A stretch of 64,000 nucleotides of DNA, taken from Trochalopteron elliotii (Eukaryota; Chordata; Aves; Passeriformes; Leiothrichidae). The position numbers and the translations under genes were made by a program. The stretch covers positions 535,198 through 599,197 of the forward strand of contig JANPWX010019930.1 of the NCBI GenBank assembly GCA_024734555.1. The letters run 5' to 3'. Each line of letters starts with the position of its first letter. The first letter of the stretch is position 1. The notes under the pieces are model-generated. The model made no database searches, had not been told where the DNA came from, and worked only from the letters and a program-made list of their open reading frames with translations. Below, piece after piece: positions 35,231 through 47,754 of this stretch.

Positions 35231-37671
35231 TATACATTGCATGCATCCCATAATGTTGATGGATTGTTTTTCAGTAAATTGCAGACCTGGCCATGAATTA
35301 ACCAAAAAGTGGTGTGAAATAGTATTCTGCTTCTCAGCCTGGATTAAATGCCTGCTGCTTTGATCAAACATGAAAAAAAAATCTATTACTTCCTAATGAA
35401 CACAGTGTTCTACAATCAACTTGATTGGTATTATGCAGGGAATTACAATTTTACTCATTGTTGTTGGGAATGATATATTCCACTGCAGCATCAACGAGGC
35501 CACAGTGATAAGAGGCTTTAAGAGTTTAATTAGAAAGGTTTTTAGTCTTAAAGATATGCAAAGAAGATTAATACTAGTGGGCTTGAAAGCTACATGGGAT
35601 CTCTGATGACAACTCCAGCTTTGAGGCAAATACTTGTTTTCTAATTAAAACTCACAGTACTAAAAATGCTTTGAAGAGATCTGTGCAGACATCCTTATTC
35701 TCCAGCTGCAGTGACAGTCAAAATATTGACACTAATCTGGATCTCTGCTCTCAGAGGTACGGAGGGTAACAACTGGGATTTGCATCTTTTGCCCGTGGAA
35801 ATTTCCCCCAGAGGAGCTGGAGGTGTCTGTCAGTCACAGCCGTCACCATCATCCTTCCATGGTCATTACACACATGAGCCACCACTAAAAGAAAAACACA
35901 CGCATCAGATGATTCTGATGAAAATTCTTGACATAAATTCTGCTGTTTTGTCTGCTTGTATTGAAGATGGCAGATTAAAATGATCTTACTCTGTGATGGG
36001 AGCCATTGCGAAACTGTAGAAACGTGATGTTAGTAATTATTGAAGCAATTTTGTCACTTATGAGCTTTTTTAAAAAAAACAAACAATGACACAAAGATTT
36101 TGTGAACTACAAAATAGGACAATAGGAACCACAATTGCACAAAAAATTATAAGTACTGAAGAGTGAATACAAGCTTTCTGAGACAGAACTAGTGAGATAA
36201 ATCAGAGAAGCATAGGTGGGAGAGAATAAGAGTGACCCAGTCCAACATCTCTGAAGATTAGTTTTCTAAACGATTTTTTTTGCTTCTGTGTGAGAGAAAA
36301 GAGTGACACAGCTTCACATTCTAATTTTGGTGCCTTCTGATATGGAGAATGGTTGTGACAGATACACCTTGTTCGTACTAAACATTAAATAGAAACCTTT
36401 AACAGATGTCTCACTGGCACTGTGAGCACTGCAAATGCTGGAATATCCTTGGCAGATAAACAGTTATAATTAGATGTCAAACAAGGAGTCCCATTTGAAT
36501 AAACAAAACTTTTCTAATGTCACTGAGCGCTCCAAATATTGTACCGTGGTATGTACAGAATGTGCACCAAAAATGCCTGCTCTGAAACGAAATAGAATGC
36601 TGAAGACTTTCATTATGAAAAATGGTATGTTTTCCCTATGAAAACTGTTCGGTTTGTTTGTGGAAAGTCTAGACAGCTGTAGAAGAAGCAACACCTCACA
36701 AGGAACATATGTCTTTTTTACCTAGGGCAGCAGATATCAGCATGGTTTAAAAAATAGCACTCCCAAAACAAGACCTGTTTCTGTGGGGGAAAAAAAAAAA
36801 AGTATCAAAACCAAAGAACTTAATCCTAGCCAAAGACAGAAGAATTAAATTTTCTTTTAAAATCAATGTGAGCATGATATTCATTCATGTGAAGACTAAT
36901 GTGTTTGAAGGCAGAGAATTCAGTTAAAAGGCAGAGGAGAAAGCAGCATAACCCATCAAAATTACTTCAAAATGGGCTTAAAGTAATAGCAAAGCAGGAT
37001 TTTTAGTTAGAGAAGGCTTTTAGTTAGCACTGGTGCCACAGGGATACCCACCGATGGGATTACACTGAGTCCAAATGCAAGAATAATCTGCCTGGCAGAA
37101 ACTGACCATTTATGCCTTTTATCTCTGATGAGAGAACCAGATACATGCAAACATTCATCTTCTTATTCTGCTGCCTTTTAATCCAAATTTCTGATTTTTA
37201 CCCTGCAGGGAAGGAGAAGCTTCACACAGCAAGGGCAGGAGATTATTTAAAATCTGCCAAATAGTAATAGCATCTGTAGCAATGTTTTCCCAAAGCACCT
37301 ACTTAGCATCAAGTAGAGGAGAAATTTCGATTTACAGAAGATGGGGCTTGGGTCTTGCAATGGTTTCAGTGCAGGAGCAGAACCTCAGGGGAGCTAGAGC
37401 ACAGGGCTGGTCCACAGGCAGTGTTTGGGCAGCTGTAATTGATGCTGGACTGCTGCTAATTCTTCCCCTCCGAGTGTGTGTCACTCCCTACTTCCCTTAC
37501 AAAGCAGAGGCACATTGTTATTCTTACTGGTTAAAGCACTGGGCTGTTGGCATAAATCGATAGATTTATGCATGAGTTTCTTAACAATGTTCACTTTGTG
37601 GACATTATGATGGGAAAGATATGGTGACAATGAAAGCAGTGGCATCACTAAACTTCAGAATAACAGGCAGG
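35231..37671. other. Unique stretch, possible non-coding conserved blocks
   Basis: No gene is recognised. The repeat-free blocks at about 35400-35650 (several AATTA words) and 36480-36700 have the even composition often seen in conserved non-coding DNA. This is a weak inference from composition alone. A 90-codon frame at 35711-35983 has no recognisable domain. Confidence 0.5.
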
Positions 37672-38185
37672 GTCCCCTGGAGCAGTGACACAGGAACGTG
37701 TCCAGCTGGGTTGGGATGTCTCCAGACAGGGACACTCCAGGCCCTCCCTGGGCAGCTCTTCCAGGGCTCTGCCCCTCCATGGACAGAAGTTCTTCCTCCT
37801 GCTGGGCTGGAACTTGCTGTGGTTTGTTTGATGGCCATTGCTCCTCATCCTGGCACTGGCCCCACTGAACAGAGCCTGGCCCCATCCTGGCACCCCTTGG
37901 AGATGTTTGTGTGGATTGATGGGATCCCCCCTCAGCCTTCTCTTCTCCAGCCTGACCAGGCCCAGCTCCTGCAGTCCCTGCCCAGCACAGAGATGCTCCA
38001 GAGCCCAAATCCTCTCTGTGGCCTTCCCTGGACCCTCTCCAGCAGCTCCTGGTCTCTCCTGTCCTGAGGAGCCCAGGACTGGAGCCAGCAGCACTGCAGA
38101 GGTGCCTCAGCTGGGCAGGGCAGAGGGGCAGGATCTCCTCCCTGACCTGCTGCCCACTCTCTTCTCTGTGCTCCCCAGTATACCA
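37672..38185 (-). mobile_element. CR1 LINE fragment, GC-rich
   Basis: On the + strand the order is 'gttgggatgtctccagacag', 'gggcagctcttccagggct', 'agaagttcttcctcctgct', 'cagccttctcttctccagcc' and 'tgccctgcccagctgaggca'-like text read in reverse. This is a CR1 body in minus orientation. The minus-strand frame at 37648-38094 contains R-L-E-K-R-R-L-R-G-D, the hallmark run of the CR1 ORF2 C-terminal region, then S-K-F-Q-P-S-R-R-K-N-F. The extreme 3' terminus is absent or diverged, and the reverse transcriptase domain is missing. Compared with the copy at 25390 it has a different body sequence, so it belongs to another CR1 subgroup. Confidence 0.9.
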
Positions 38186-38204
38186 GGATATATATGTACA
38201 TGTA

Positions 38205-38308
38205 AAGAAAAGAGAGAGATTAGATAGAGATGAGAGATGAAGATGGAGATGGAGATAGAGATAGAGATGGAGATGAGAGAGAGAGATAGACAGAGAGAGA
38301 GATGTAGA
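38205..38308. repeat. (GAGATR)n purine microsatellite
   Basis: An imperfect hexanucleotide array of GAGATG and GAGATA units begins in a GAGAGA run. It starts about 20 bases beyond the end of the CR1 fragment. Confidence 0.95.
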
Positions 38309-38739
38309 TATTGGTATATCTTGGCTTGCACATGGTACGCCACTAAATCTCAGGCTCTTCCTAACTCTGGTGTTGCTTTGAAAACTAATGATCTTTCATG
38401 TACTTGTAATCATACCGCATATAAAACAGATTCCAAGACTCTTCTTAATTAATAATGAACTTGGTGTTTTCATTTGTCTGGGACAAAAGTTATGAAATCA
38501 ACAAGGAGGATCCACACCCTGGAGATCATCACCAGGTCTGTAGACTCCCCGAGCACTGCCAAAGCCCTTGTCCTCTTGGCCAAGTGATTCAGCCATGAAT
38601 GGTTGTTGTTGTTCACAGCACCACAGTATTAATTCAAAAGGCACAGGAGTTGTAAGAAAACCAGATATTCTTTTACTGTAATGTTATCTTCATGCTATAA
38701 CCTGCATTAGTATGCTCTCTCATAAATAATAATAATTTT
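38309..38739. other. Unique stretch, nothing recognised
   Basis: About 430 bases with no gene or repeat family that I can identify. Confidence 0.5.
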
Positions 38740-38814
38740 CTTGTTAAGTCCTAGCTACAATGAAATGGAAGTTTCTGTATCTAAAACCTGTCATACACAT
38801 AAATCTTGAGACCA

Positions 38815-38960
38815 TACCCACCACTTCTTGATTCTGTCCCTCTTTCCCATCTTTCATTACTGTGTCCAGATGCCTCTTAAATATTTCCAGGGATTGAAAA
38901 TTCATAGCCTTTCTGTTACAGTTCTTGGTCACTCTCACAGTGCAAAAGTGTTTTATTAAA
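38815..38960 (-). mobile_element. Probable old CR1 LINE fragment
   Basis: The + strand has 'gtgtccagatgcctcttaaa', 'tatttccagggattgaaaa' and 'ggtcactctcacagtgcaaa'. In order and wording these resemble the reverse complement of CR1 sequence ('...cttaaatatttccagggatgg...' and 'caccctcacagtgaaaaa'). The similarity is low and the boundaries are guesses. An alternative is coincidental AT-rich similarity. Confidence 0.5.
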
Positions 38961-41900
38961 TTGTTTATTAATTGAATTACTCTTTGGGTTTTAACATAAC
39001 CATTTTTATTCCTGCATAAGTTAATATTTGACCACTGAGCCGTGAATATTTGGTACTCTTACTGCCATTCAGAAATTAAAAATAAAAATAAATAAATAAA
39101 TAAATAAATATAAAAGAGAAGAGAAAAAAACAGAAAGAAAACAGGGGAAAGAGAGAAAAGGAGGAAGAGACTAAAAGACTGTTAAAAACATTCACTGAAG
39201 TCATTAAAGACCCAGAAGAAAAAGAAGATTTTCTACTAGTTGAGCTTGTTTCAAATACCTGAAAAGTGGGGAAGAAATAAAAGCCAAGTCTGAATAACTC
39301 TAAGCAAACATATCCCTGCAGATTTGTTTCTCTCTGTGACAACATGTAGCTGCAAAAGATTTATTCCCAGTTTTTATTCCCCCAGGATGCTGGGCTCTGA
39401 TCCTCCCTGCTTCCCCCTGATTTGCCAAACGTGTCACATTTGGCTGACTCCCCACAGCGTTACAATTTAACCCAGTGTCCTGAGGCAGCCCAGCACTGAA
39501 TAAAGAGGAATTCTTGATAGTGTTCTGTTTCTGGTTAGTTTAGTACAGAAATAAAGGAAAAGTGGAAATGTGGCAATGGAAAGGAGAAAGTTAGAGAAAA
39601 ATAATAATAATTAAAAAATTCGAGACAGTTTGCTTCAAGTATGTGGCAAAGATGAAAGAAATCCATCATAGATTAAGTTACACTCTGGAATTATTATAAT
39701 TTAATATAAAAGACAAACATTAACTACCAGTGGAATAAGCAATACCTAAGGTTATACAAAATTCATAAATTATATTAAAAAATCTGCATAAATGTGTTTG
39801 AAATGAGGAGATGGAGAGAATTTCAGAAGCCAAGTTTTGTGTGTAGTACAATTCTGTACATTTTGCATTATCTGTTTTTAAATTATCTTTTATCTTAAAC
39901 CCACAAATTTTAGTGTCAACCTTAAAAGTTCTAACAAGGAAAATTTAAAACCTAAAGTAATAGAGCAACACTCAAGAATTACTTAGATCTTATTAAGTGA
40001 TATTATGATTAATTCAAACAATGTTTCTTTATGTATAAATAATGAAGTACTTATATTTGAATTTCTATATTTTAGAAACATTTATATAGGCTTTTGATGA
40101 CAAGAATGTTATAAACATTGCATAAGAAGCTTTAAACCTGACAAGATCTGCAGGCTAAATTTTTATGTCTGTGTTGGGTGCTTTTGTGAAATTCTGAAAC
40201 TTTTTCTAAGTGACACAAACAACTTCCAGTATATTCCACTATACATCATCTATAACAGAGGTGTATGTTATACTTAACCACTTTATTTTTACAAATAGCT
40301 TATTAGTTGGAGTGATTTAGCATGGTTATTTGAGTTTTAAATTTTGAAAATTTCAATTTCTGCATACTTATTCTGTAATGCCATGCCAGGCATTGAAATG
40401 CCTCTTTTTTCCTTTTCCTTTTTTTCTCCAGTTGGTTTAAAAATATGGAAGATTAAAGAAATGAAAATTATGGTGCCTAATTAATCTAGAAGTTATTTAT
40501 TAACTACATATTTAAACTAGAATGTAGTTAATTGTGGTTAAGGTCTAAGAGCATGACTTGTCAAGAGTTAATATGAATCAAAATGAAAGAATGCTATTTG
40601 ACATTTTCATATGGTTTGAAATAAAAATCATCCGGGCAAATTAATTTCTTGGATTGCTGCAGGAAATTTTTTCTGAAGCTTTTTCTAAGCTCAGAGAAGA
40701 GGGCATTTTTGTTAAGGGAGATGGTAGAAATTAGTAAAATCACAAATTATTTCAGACATGTCTGAATGGACAGAGAGCGATCAGGCAGGGCCACGACAAA
40801 TGCAATTAAACTCTCAGGTGCAATGTGTTGGAAAAGCACAAATATAAATGAGGATACAAAAGGATAGTTCCCTCTAATTCAGTCAAATTACCACAAAATT
40901 TAGAAGAAGGACCAAAACAAAAAAAACAAAAGAGAAAAAGATTAGGAGGGATGGATAGTCACTTCCTAAAACTGTCAGGGTTCTTGTACCAGTGATTCTC
41001 TTGATGTTAAGAAGATTTGTGTTATGCACCACCATGAATCCAATGGGATTATAAGGGATTAACATGTAAAAAATAGAGTGTCAAATCAGTGATTTCTCAA
41101 ATTCAGGAGAAAAAGTTTTTTAAGAAAAGGAGTCTAGAGTCCCAATGCACAATTAGCATTAATTAAAACTATGAAGTGCTTACTATGAAGTTTATGAGAC
41201 CAATCTAAATATTTCCATTTAATTGATTCCCAGGGAAAAGATATTCCTTAAATATGGGGTTTTTTTCGAATTTCTGTCATGTCTACAAGATCCCTGCAGT
41301 TTATAATGTTCCAGTTTGTGGCAACCTGATTATTCTCCCACAGAAGGTCTATGGGCTTTGCATGTCCTGCTTCAGAAAATATTTAACAGATCCAGACATT
41401 TGCCATGTATTCTAATTGTGAGGAAATATATTGAAAAATAACTATTTTTTCCATTACTTTCTGATATTTTCACTGTAAAAGAAATATTAGTCAGGGTGCA
41501 AAATGAAACATCTTTTATGTAAGGGGAATTCCAATAAATAGCCCAGTATTCTAGATTTTCCAGAGGGAGTAACTTTTGTACAATCAGAAGGCTTTTTTTG
41601 CCCACCAGGATCACAGGCACGTGAATATTAATTAGAATGGTCACATTTACTTGCAATATTCAATTAAAAACCCACAACCAAAGAAATAAACAAGATATGC
41701 AGCACTGCCCACGTTGCAAAACATTAACTAATGCAGTATGTCATAATGCCACAAAAATTTGGGGAAAGCTCTAGATTTTAGGGGGAGTGTTTCTAATGAA
41801 ACTTGACTGCTACAGAAAAAGTGAGTTCAAAAATCATCCTGTGTATACAATGGATACTCACAATCATAAATTATGCATTTGTTTTATATATAATTCAAAT

Positions 41901-42214
41901 TTCAGTTAAACTGTATAATTCATCTCTGTAAATGATATATATATTTCATATAGCACAGCACCAGAGTGTTATCTTCCAGAAATATAGTCTCACAAACAAC
42001 AGCAAGTGCACAGTCAGAAGACCAAGAAAAATCTCTTACTATTAGATTCAGTGTAATTAAGCTTGGCACAGCTGCTTAACAATATGCATGCCATAAAATA
42101 AAGGAATGGGAAAAACAGTAGTGTGATATTTTGGTACAAAATCACCAAACATGCACTGTAAAAGCGTATTTTAGGAGCACTTTGGTGGTATTTTCAACTC
42201 TTCAGGCTCACTGC
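38961..42214. other. Unique AT-rich stretch, no gene seen
   Basis: No exon or transposon is recognisable. An (AAAT)n run lies at about 39077-39112, followed by a purine-rich segment to about 39170. Frames of 60 to 94 codons here have no recognisable domain. Confidence 0.55.
39077..39112. repeat. (AAAT)n tetranucleotide run
   Basis: AAATAAAAATAAATAAAT words form a short imperfect array. On the minus strand it codes for a run of I-Y-L-F residues. Confidence 0.9.
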
Positions 42215-42600
42215 AAAATGTTTTGGGTTCCCAGTGTAAGAAAGATGCAGATAAATTGATGTGCAGTCAGCAAAATGCTTGGGCAATCGCGCACTTGCCA
42301 TGCGAGGAGAGACTGAAGGAAGTAGATTTTGTTTTGAAATGGAGGGAGAAAAGTGTGAGGGGACTTAAAATAATCTTCCTAATGCCTGTGAGAAAAAGGA
42401 GGCTTTTTACTGACATGATTTCTGATTGGAAATACAGAAAAGAGGAAAGAATAATATGAGGACAATCAGTGTTGCCAAGACAGGTTGTTTCAAGACTCTG
42501 TTAGTCAAAGCCCAGGGGAAATAGGTGTGAAGTTTGTGTTGACCCTGCTTTGATGGGGTTTTGGGCTAAAAACCACCTGAGGTCCATTCCATCCATGATC
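42215..42600 (+). mobile_element. CR1 LINE fragment, old
   Basis: The frame from 42223 translates to a stretch containing C-E-E-R-L-K-E and later V-R-G-L-K, matching the Y-E-E-R-L-R-E and R-G-D-L region of CR1 ORF2. The 3' portion reads 'gaccctgctttgatggggtt', 'ttgggctaaaaaccacctga' and 'ggtccattccatcc'. This is a diverged form of the CR1 end 'ggttggactagatgacctcc...ggtcccttccaacc'. Indels break the frame and no complete domain remains. Confidence 0.82.
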
Positions 42601-45179
42601 ATAATACTGAGAAAAGTGGTGAGGAAGATGAGGACGACTTAAAGCTATTAAGAACTGTATCAGTGCCAGAGTTTAGGCATTGGCACAGTTTTGTTAAAGA
42701 TTCTGAGTATGAAACACTGAGAAGTGTGCGTAGCTGTGCTGAGTAAGGAAAGGCACTCTATTTTTTTCTGGCGACTGATGATGATAATAGTTATAGCTCA
42801 TTTTGCAACATTTAAAGCCATGATCACAAATGAAAAGTTGAGATAAAGACCAGAAGAACTTCAAAGAAATATCAAGAAAAGTCAATCCTAGGTCTGCCGT
42901 TTCTAAATGGCTGAAATAAAAACAGCTTACCTGGGAAGAATTAAATTTAACTCATATCCTCCCTACAAATTAGGCTGGAAATACATTAAAATTTAATTTT
43001 CTAAATAGATTCACTGGACTGAAAATGGTCTTTTGTTCAGTTGGAATGCAAAATCCAGTCATGATTTAAAAAAAAAAAAAAATCGGTGTATCCAAGCCTT
43101 TCCTATGAGGCCCCAAAATTATATTTTCTTGGAGACATAAATCCTAGAAGTGCTGTATAATCTAGAATGAGGAAGTGTTTTTGTTTTGCAATACAAGAAT
43201 GTCTCTAAGTCAAATCTCAATTAATGTGTTAAACTAGGCTACAAACACCAATATTTTATTTTAATTTTTTATTTGAGGTATAGATGGACTGAATTAATTC
43301 AGACTGCATTTGCAATAAGGAGGTCCTCCTTCACTCATTAGAAAACTCTCAATAAATGACTCTTTCTCTTAATTAAGTGGTTAAACATCTGTGTAGGTGA
43401 ACTCTAGTGCAGTTCTCTCAAAATGAGATCCCTCACTCCCTGTGCTGTACAATTGTTTTCTGGTAGCTTTGAGTCCTGCTTTACAAAAGCAAGATGCTTG
43501 TACACAGCATTTCATAAAATATGCTCTGCAAATAGTCAACATATGGCATCAAAGAAAAATTATTTATTTTCCTTCGACTAACAGAAAGTTAAAAAAAATA
43601 AAATTAAAAAAACAAACTGGTAGAGCATGGTTATTTTCTACCAGTTTAAGAATTTAGAGAAAATGACAAAGAAATATAAATAAACCCAGAGTACTGTAAC
43701 ATCTTGTCACTTCCAAATTTGAGACTGTATTTTTGCCTAGAACTGATTGTTTCAATCAAGCAGTGTTCCCATTCTTGCATAATTATATCCATATAAGTTG
43801 CCATTCTACTTTCAAACAGCAGACTGGAGACTATTTAGTTCCTAACTAGAAAGAACAGTTGTGTTTTTAAGTAAGCAAAGATATCGAGGACGGAAAACAT
43901 TCTTATGCTGCCTGCCAAAACTATTATAATTGTAGTGGGATTTTTAACAGCCATTCTATTGCAATCACTGATTAAATGTGCTATCAAATATCACAGACTT
44001 ACATATTTTAGGCAAATTCTGAGGATTTCTGATGCTGACAACTGCAAAGGAGATAAATGAAGAAACACTATAAGTTGTAATTACACCATTTCACTGTCTT
44101 AATGACATCCTAAAGGACTCACTCACATTTTCTGAATATGTAATCCCCACTAAAACAAAATTAACTGCTCTTACACAAGTCTTCACAGATATTTAGAATT
44201 TATATGTCAATCAATGAAATGAACACACTCTTTTTCTTTCTGTATCAGGAATTGCAGGCCACACAAGACACTTTCTACGTAATTCTTTTCATTTTTCTAG
44301 TGCCATATGGCCAAGGACTCCACAAAGTTATTTTGCAAACTACTATCCTCCTTGAAGATGGAAAAAAACCCCCCAAATATAAGAGAAGAAAAGGGCTATA
44401 GAATGAATTACAAAATCAGAAATGAATAATGTATATTTTGTGCTCATTGTTTCCAGTGGGGGGACAAATTCAAACACATCTCCAAAAAAGGCAAAACTCT
44501 TAGGTTAAGCAGAGAAAATGTCAATGTTGTACCCAAATATTGAGGCACATATTGTTGTACCCAAATATTGATAGTGACTCACAGCTTTCCAGAACCTGCA
44601 AGACTTTGGTTTGGGGTCAGGCTTCAGAAATATTTATTGTCTCTGGGTGAAGGCACTAGGGATATGAATATTGCAACACATCTGTCTTGACATTATTTTA
44701 TTAGTCTCAAAATAAAGCCAACAAAAATTGCCTGATTTTGTCATAGAAGTATGACTCACTCTATTTAAGATCACATGTGTTCTTTCTAAATAGACAAATT
44801 TTAAAAGCATGGAGGGTAAAGCAAGAGAACGAAGAGAAACGTGACTCATCTCTCACAGTTACAAGAAATTATCAGTTTTTAACAACCTACCTAAGTTGTT
44901 AGAAAGTGTTTAACACTTACATAAGTGTTTGAGACAGAATAAGAAAAGAAAACACTGACAACTAAAATTATAATACAACACTCCTTTCAGGTGTTTGAAA
45001 ATGCTTTGGTGAGTGAGTCTGGCCTCAAGATGTTCAGGTATGCGGACTAGTTGATAAATAAGGGAATGTAAATAAACTTAAAAGTTGCCAAAGGAGAAAT
45101 TTTGGTTAAATTAAGATTGAAACCTTTCATTTTTGCAGCAGCCCATGGTGCTGGTTTCAGGCTTATTGGCTGGGTGTTA
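42601..45179. other. Unique AT-rich stretch, no gene seen
   Basis: No gene is recognised. A poly(A) run lies at about 43068-43082. A 28-base-period direct repeat of TGTTGTACCCAAATATTGA lies at 44525-44571. Confidence 0.55.
44525..44571. repeat. 28-base-period direct repeat
   Basis: TGTTGTACCCAAATATTGA occurs at 44525 and again at 44553, separated by nine bases. This is a small local duplication. Confidence 0.93.
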
Positions 45180-45735
45180 ATCACCACTGCAGAGTGGTGA
45201 CGCGCAGCATTTCTGAGACAAAGAACCAACAGATCCGTGCCAATCTGTCCTTCTCCATGGCAGTCAGCACGTTCCCCTCTGCACCCAGGGGCTGTGTCAG
45301 GACTGGAATATGAAATAACACAGTTCTTTCTGAGAAATGTTCCCTTACAAAATTACTGAGATGACATCCAGCAGGAAACAAGCAGTTGTCTGGCTGTTAC
45401 TGTGTCAAATCGCTCAAAGAATAGGAGAAAATTGCTTCAAACAAACGGCTACACCGGGGAGGAGGCTCCAGCCTTTTTAGCTCTCCTGGTAAATCTGCAC
45501 CTGACACTGCAGACAGCTGGTACTGTTTCAGTGCACACCTTCTGAGCCTCTCAGGGGGGAAGGATAACATTGCTGGCAGGTTGCTCCTGACAAAACCACC
45601 TGAAGTGGGAAGATCAAGCGGCTTTAAAGGCAAAATGTGATTTTCTGGCTGATCCTCCACGTTGGAATAGCATTTTGGCTGCACCCTGAGTCCCTTTTTG
45701 ACCCAGTAAACATCTCCCCCGGGAGAAGGCATACA
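45180..45735. other. GC-richer island with CpGs, function unknown
   Basis: This 550-base block has more balanced composition and more CpG dinucleotides (for example GACGCGCAGC near 45199 and CCCCCGGG at about 45716) than the surrounding AT-rich DNA. It resembles no CR1 or LTR that I recognise. It starts with an eight-base hairpin (TCACCACT, loop GCAG, AGTGGTGA, 45181-45200). It contains a 111-codon minus-strand frame, 45397-45732, with ordinary amino-acid composition but no recognisable domain. It could be a distal regulatory element, a non-coding exon or an unrecognised old repeat. Confidence 0.4.
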
Positions 45736-47754
45736 TCAAACAGAGTTAATAATCATGTTTTTACTGTCTTGGGGACTGATTTCATGGGTGGGGAGAGCTT
45801 AATTCAATAAGACCCTAGTCCCAGCAAAGCTCTTAAGTATGTGCTTAACCCCAACCACGTGAATATTTATGTTAAAGTCTCAGAACAACTTGTAATTAAA
45901 ATTAACACATGCTAAAGATATTCAGTCAGTCGTATCTCAAGAAGAGAAAAATTAGTGTTATGGTTACATTAGTCTAAATGAAACAAATAATCATGTTGGA
46001 AGTGTTACGTGGTGAATGACGTAACAAACTGGTGCGCTGGCTGCAGTCAGAAAACACAAATTTTCCAATTTCTTTGCTGAGATTCTTGTTTAGGAAATGG
46101 AAGTTTCAATCCTACAAGCACTAGCACAGGCTGAAATATGAGCATGCATGAATGTTTGCATGTATGTAATAGCAGGTATATATGCTTGTCAGGAATTTGG
46201 GTTCTATAATTTTGATTTTCATGAAAGAATATAGTAGTTTGTATTCTGTGTAAGGAGCTCAGATTCATACAAAGAAGCACAGATTTATTTGTATGGATTA
46301 TGATGTGAAAAATGAAGTTTAAATGTCTTATTAGCCACCAGACTGACACTTGTTTAACATCATGGATTGGGGTAGGATATTCACAGTTATATTTTCAGAA
46401 CTGTTAAAAAATATTGTGCCAGTTGTGGATCACCTTTCATGCCATGCTTTGGAGTATTGATAGAGATAATCAGTGTGATTTTTGTACATGTATGTTTCCA
46501 CTGCATTTGCCTCTTTTTATATTCAACAGGGTCCCTGAGCCCATGACTAAACAAGGTTAGAGACCTAGAGCTGTAATTTTATAGTACTACACTGATGCTG
46601 AAACAATGTCTTCTAATCTAGGAAGCATATCCATTTTCATAAGAGATAATATATATCTCCAAAGGTTTTTTTAATTATATTAAACCCATTTAAACCTCTG
46701 ATTACTGCAGTGAAAATGTGTATTCTTTAATGGATCAGACAGAGCAGCTTCCAGAAGCAGACGAAGGTACTTAATTCAGTTTGCAGTTTCATTAATGCAG
46801 ACTTCAAAATAATTTAGAGACATAATCAACAGTGGCAATTTCCCTATGGTTTTATTAGATATATCTTTACCTTTTGTTTGTTTGTTTTAATTACAATTAT
46901 TTATTGCTTGTTCAAAGATGAAAAAAAAAAGGCCTTATTTTGAAACATCATATTGAATTCTTCAGGTACATAAAATTTGTAATATAGCATATATTTGAAA
47001 TCTGGAATCCATTCCATTTGCAAAACCAGTGGCAAGTTACAGGTAAAAATATGAATTCTGTCATACATCTCTGCCTTGCATTGCTTTAGTAAACTAATTG
47101 CTTGTAAGCCTCCTTCTTCTCATGTACATGTTCTGCCTAATTACTTAAGATCTGTTAATATTTATCCTGGACTCCACTTAGATCCTTTACAACCCTGAGA
47201 ACATCCACCAGTTACAAAGACCCTGGGACAGCCCCTGCCGTGCTGAATCCTACAGTGAATTGAACTTTATACCTTAACTGTGAGGTAGCTTGGATTTAAT
47301 CCTCTAGGAAAGGTAATAACCCTGTAGTTATGGAAAATTTCACATTCATAAATTTTTCACAACAGCATTCCTTGCCATAAAACCTAATACAAGGAGAGGG
47401 AAAACACTCAGATTTATGTTCTGACTGAGCACAAAAGTTTGAGAATTGAGTTCATTGTCAGGACTGGAGAAGTTGTGAGGAGAGGGGAACAACCACGAGT
47501 TGAAAAGCAGTTGGGGACACTCCCACCCCCAAACTCATCACAGATCATAAATAAAAGCATGTTTAACCTCACAAATATGCAGGTAAATATAGTGTAAAGA
47601 ATGGAGAAGTCAGGACAGGAAAGTAATCATTCTTCCAAAATAAAGAATATTGGATGTTCTGCTCCCTTGCAGTCTGGATAGGCAATGGGATCCCAATTAA
47701 AGTATTTTGGGATTCAATATTTTACTCCAAGTTATCAATTTGGGTTTTTTTATC
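45736..47754. other. Unique AT-rich stretch with a bZIP-like inverted repeat
   Basis: No gene is recognisable. A perfect GTTACGT/ACGTAAC inverted repeat is present at 46004-46025. The block at about 46730-46870 is repeat-free and of even composition. Confidence 0.5.
46004..46025. promoter_or_regulatory. Candidate CRE / PAR-bZIP-like inverted repeat
   Basis: GTTACGT and ACGTAAC are exact reverse complements separated by eight bases. The right half reads TGACGTAA in context, a hybrid CRE and C/EBP-type word, and the left half contains TTACGT. Such words are bound by CREB/ATF, NFIL3 and PAR-bZIP proteins. The two CpG-containing halves are notable in AT-rich DNA, but no gene lies next to it. Confidence 0.35.

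Noticed and set aside
36190..36250. Possible very old CR1 3' end (weak 'gacccagtccaacatctc' resemblance)
   Set aside because: The resemblance is limited to one short phrase and could be chance.
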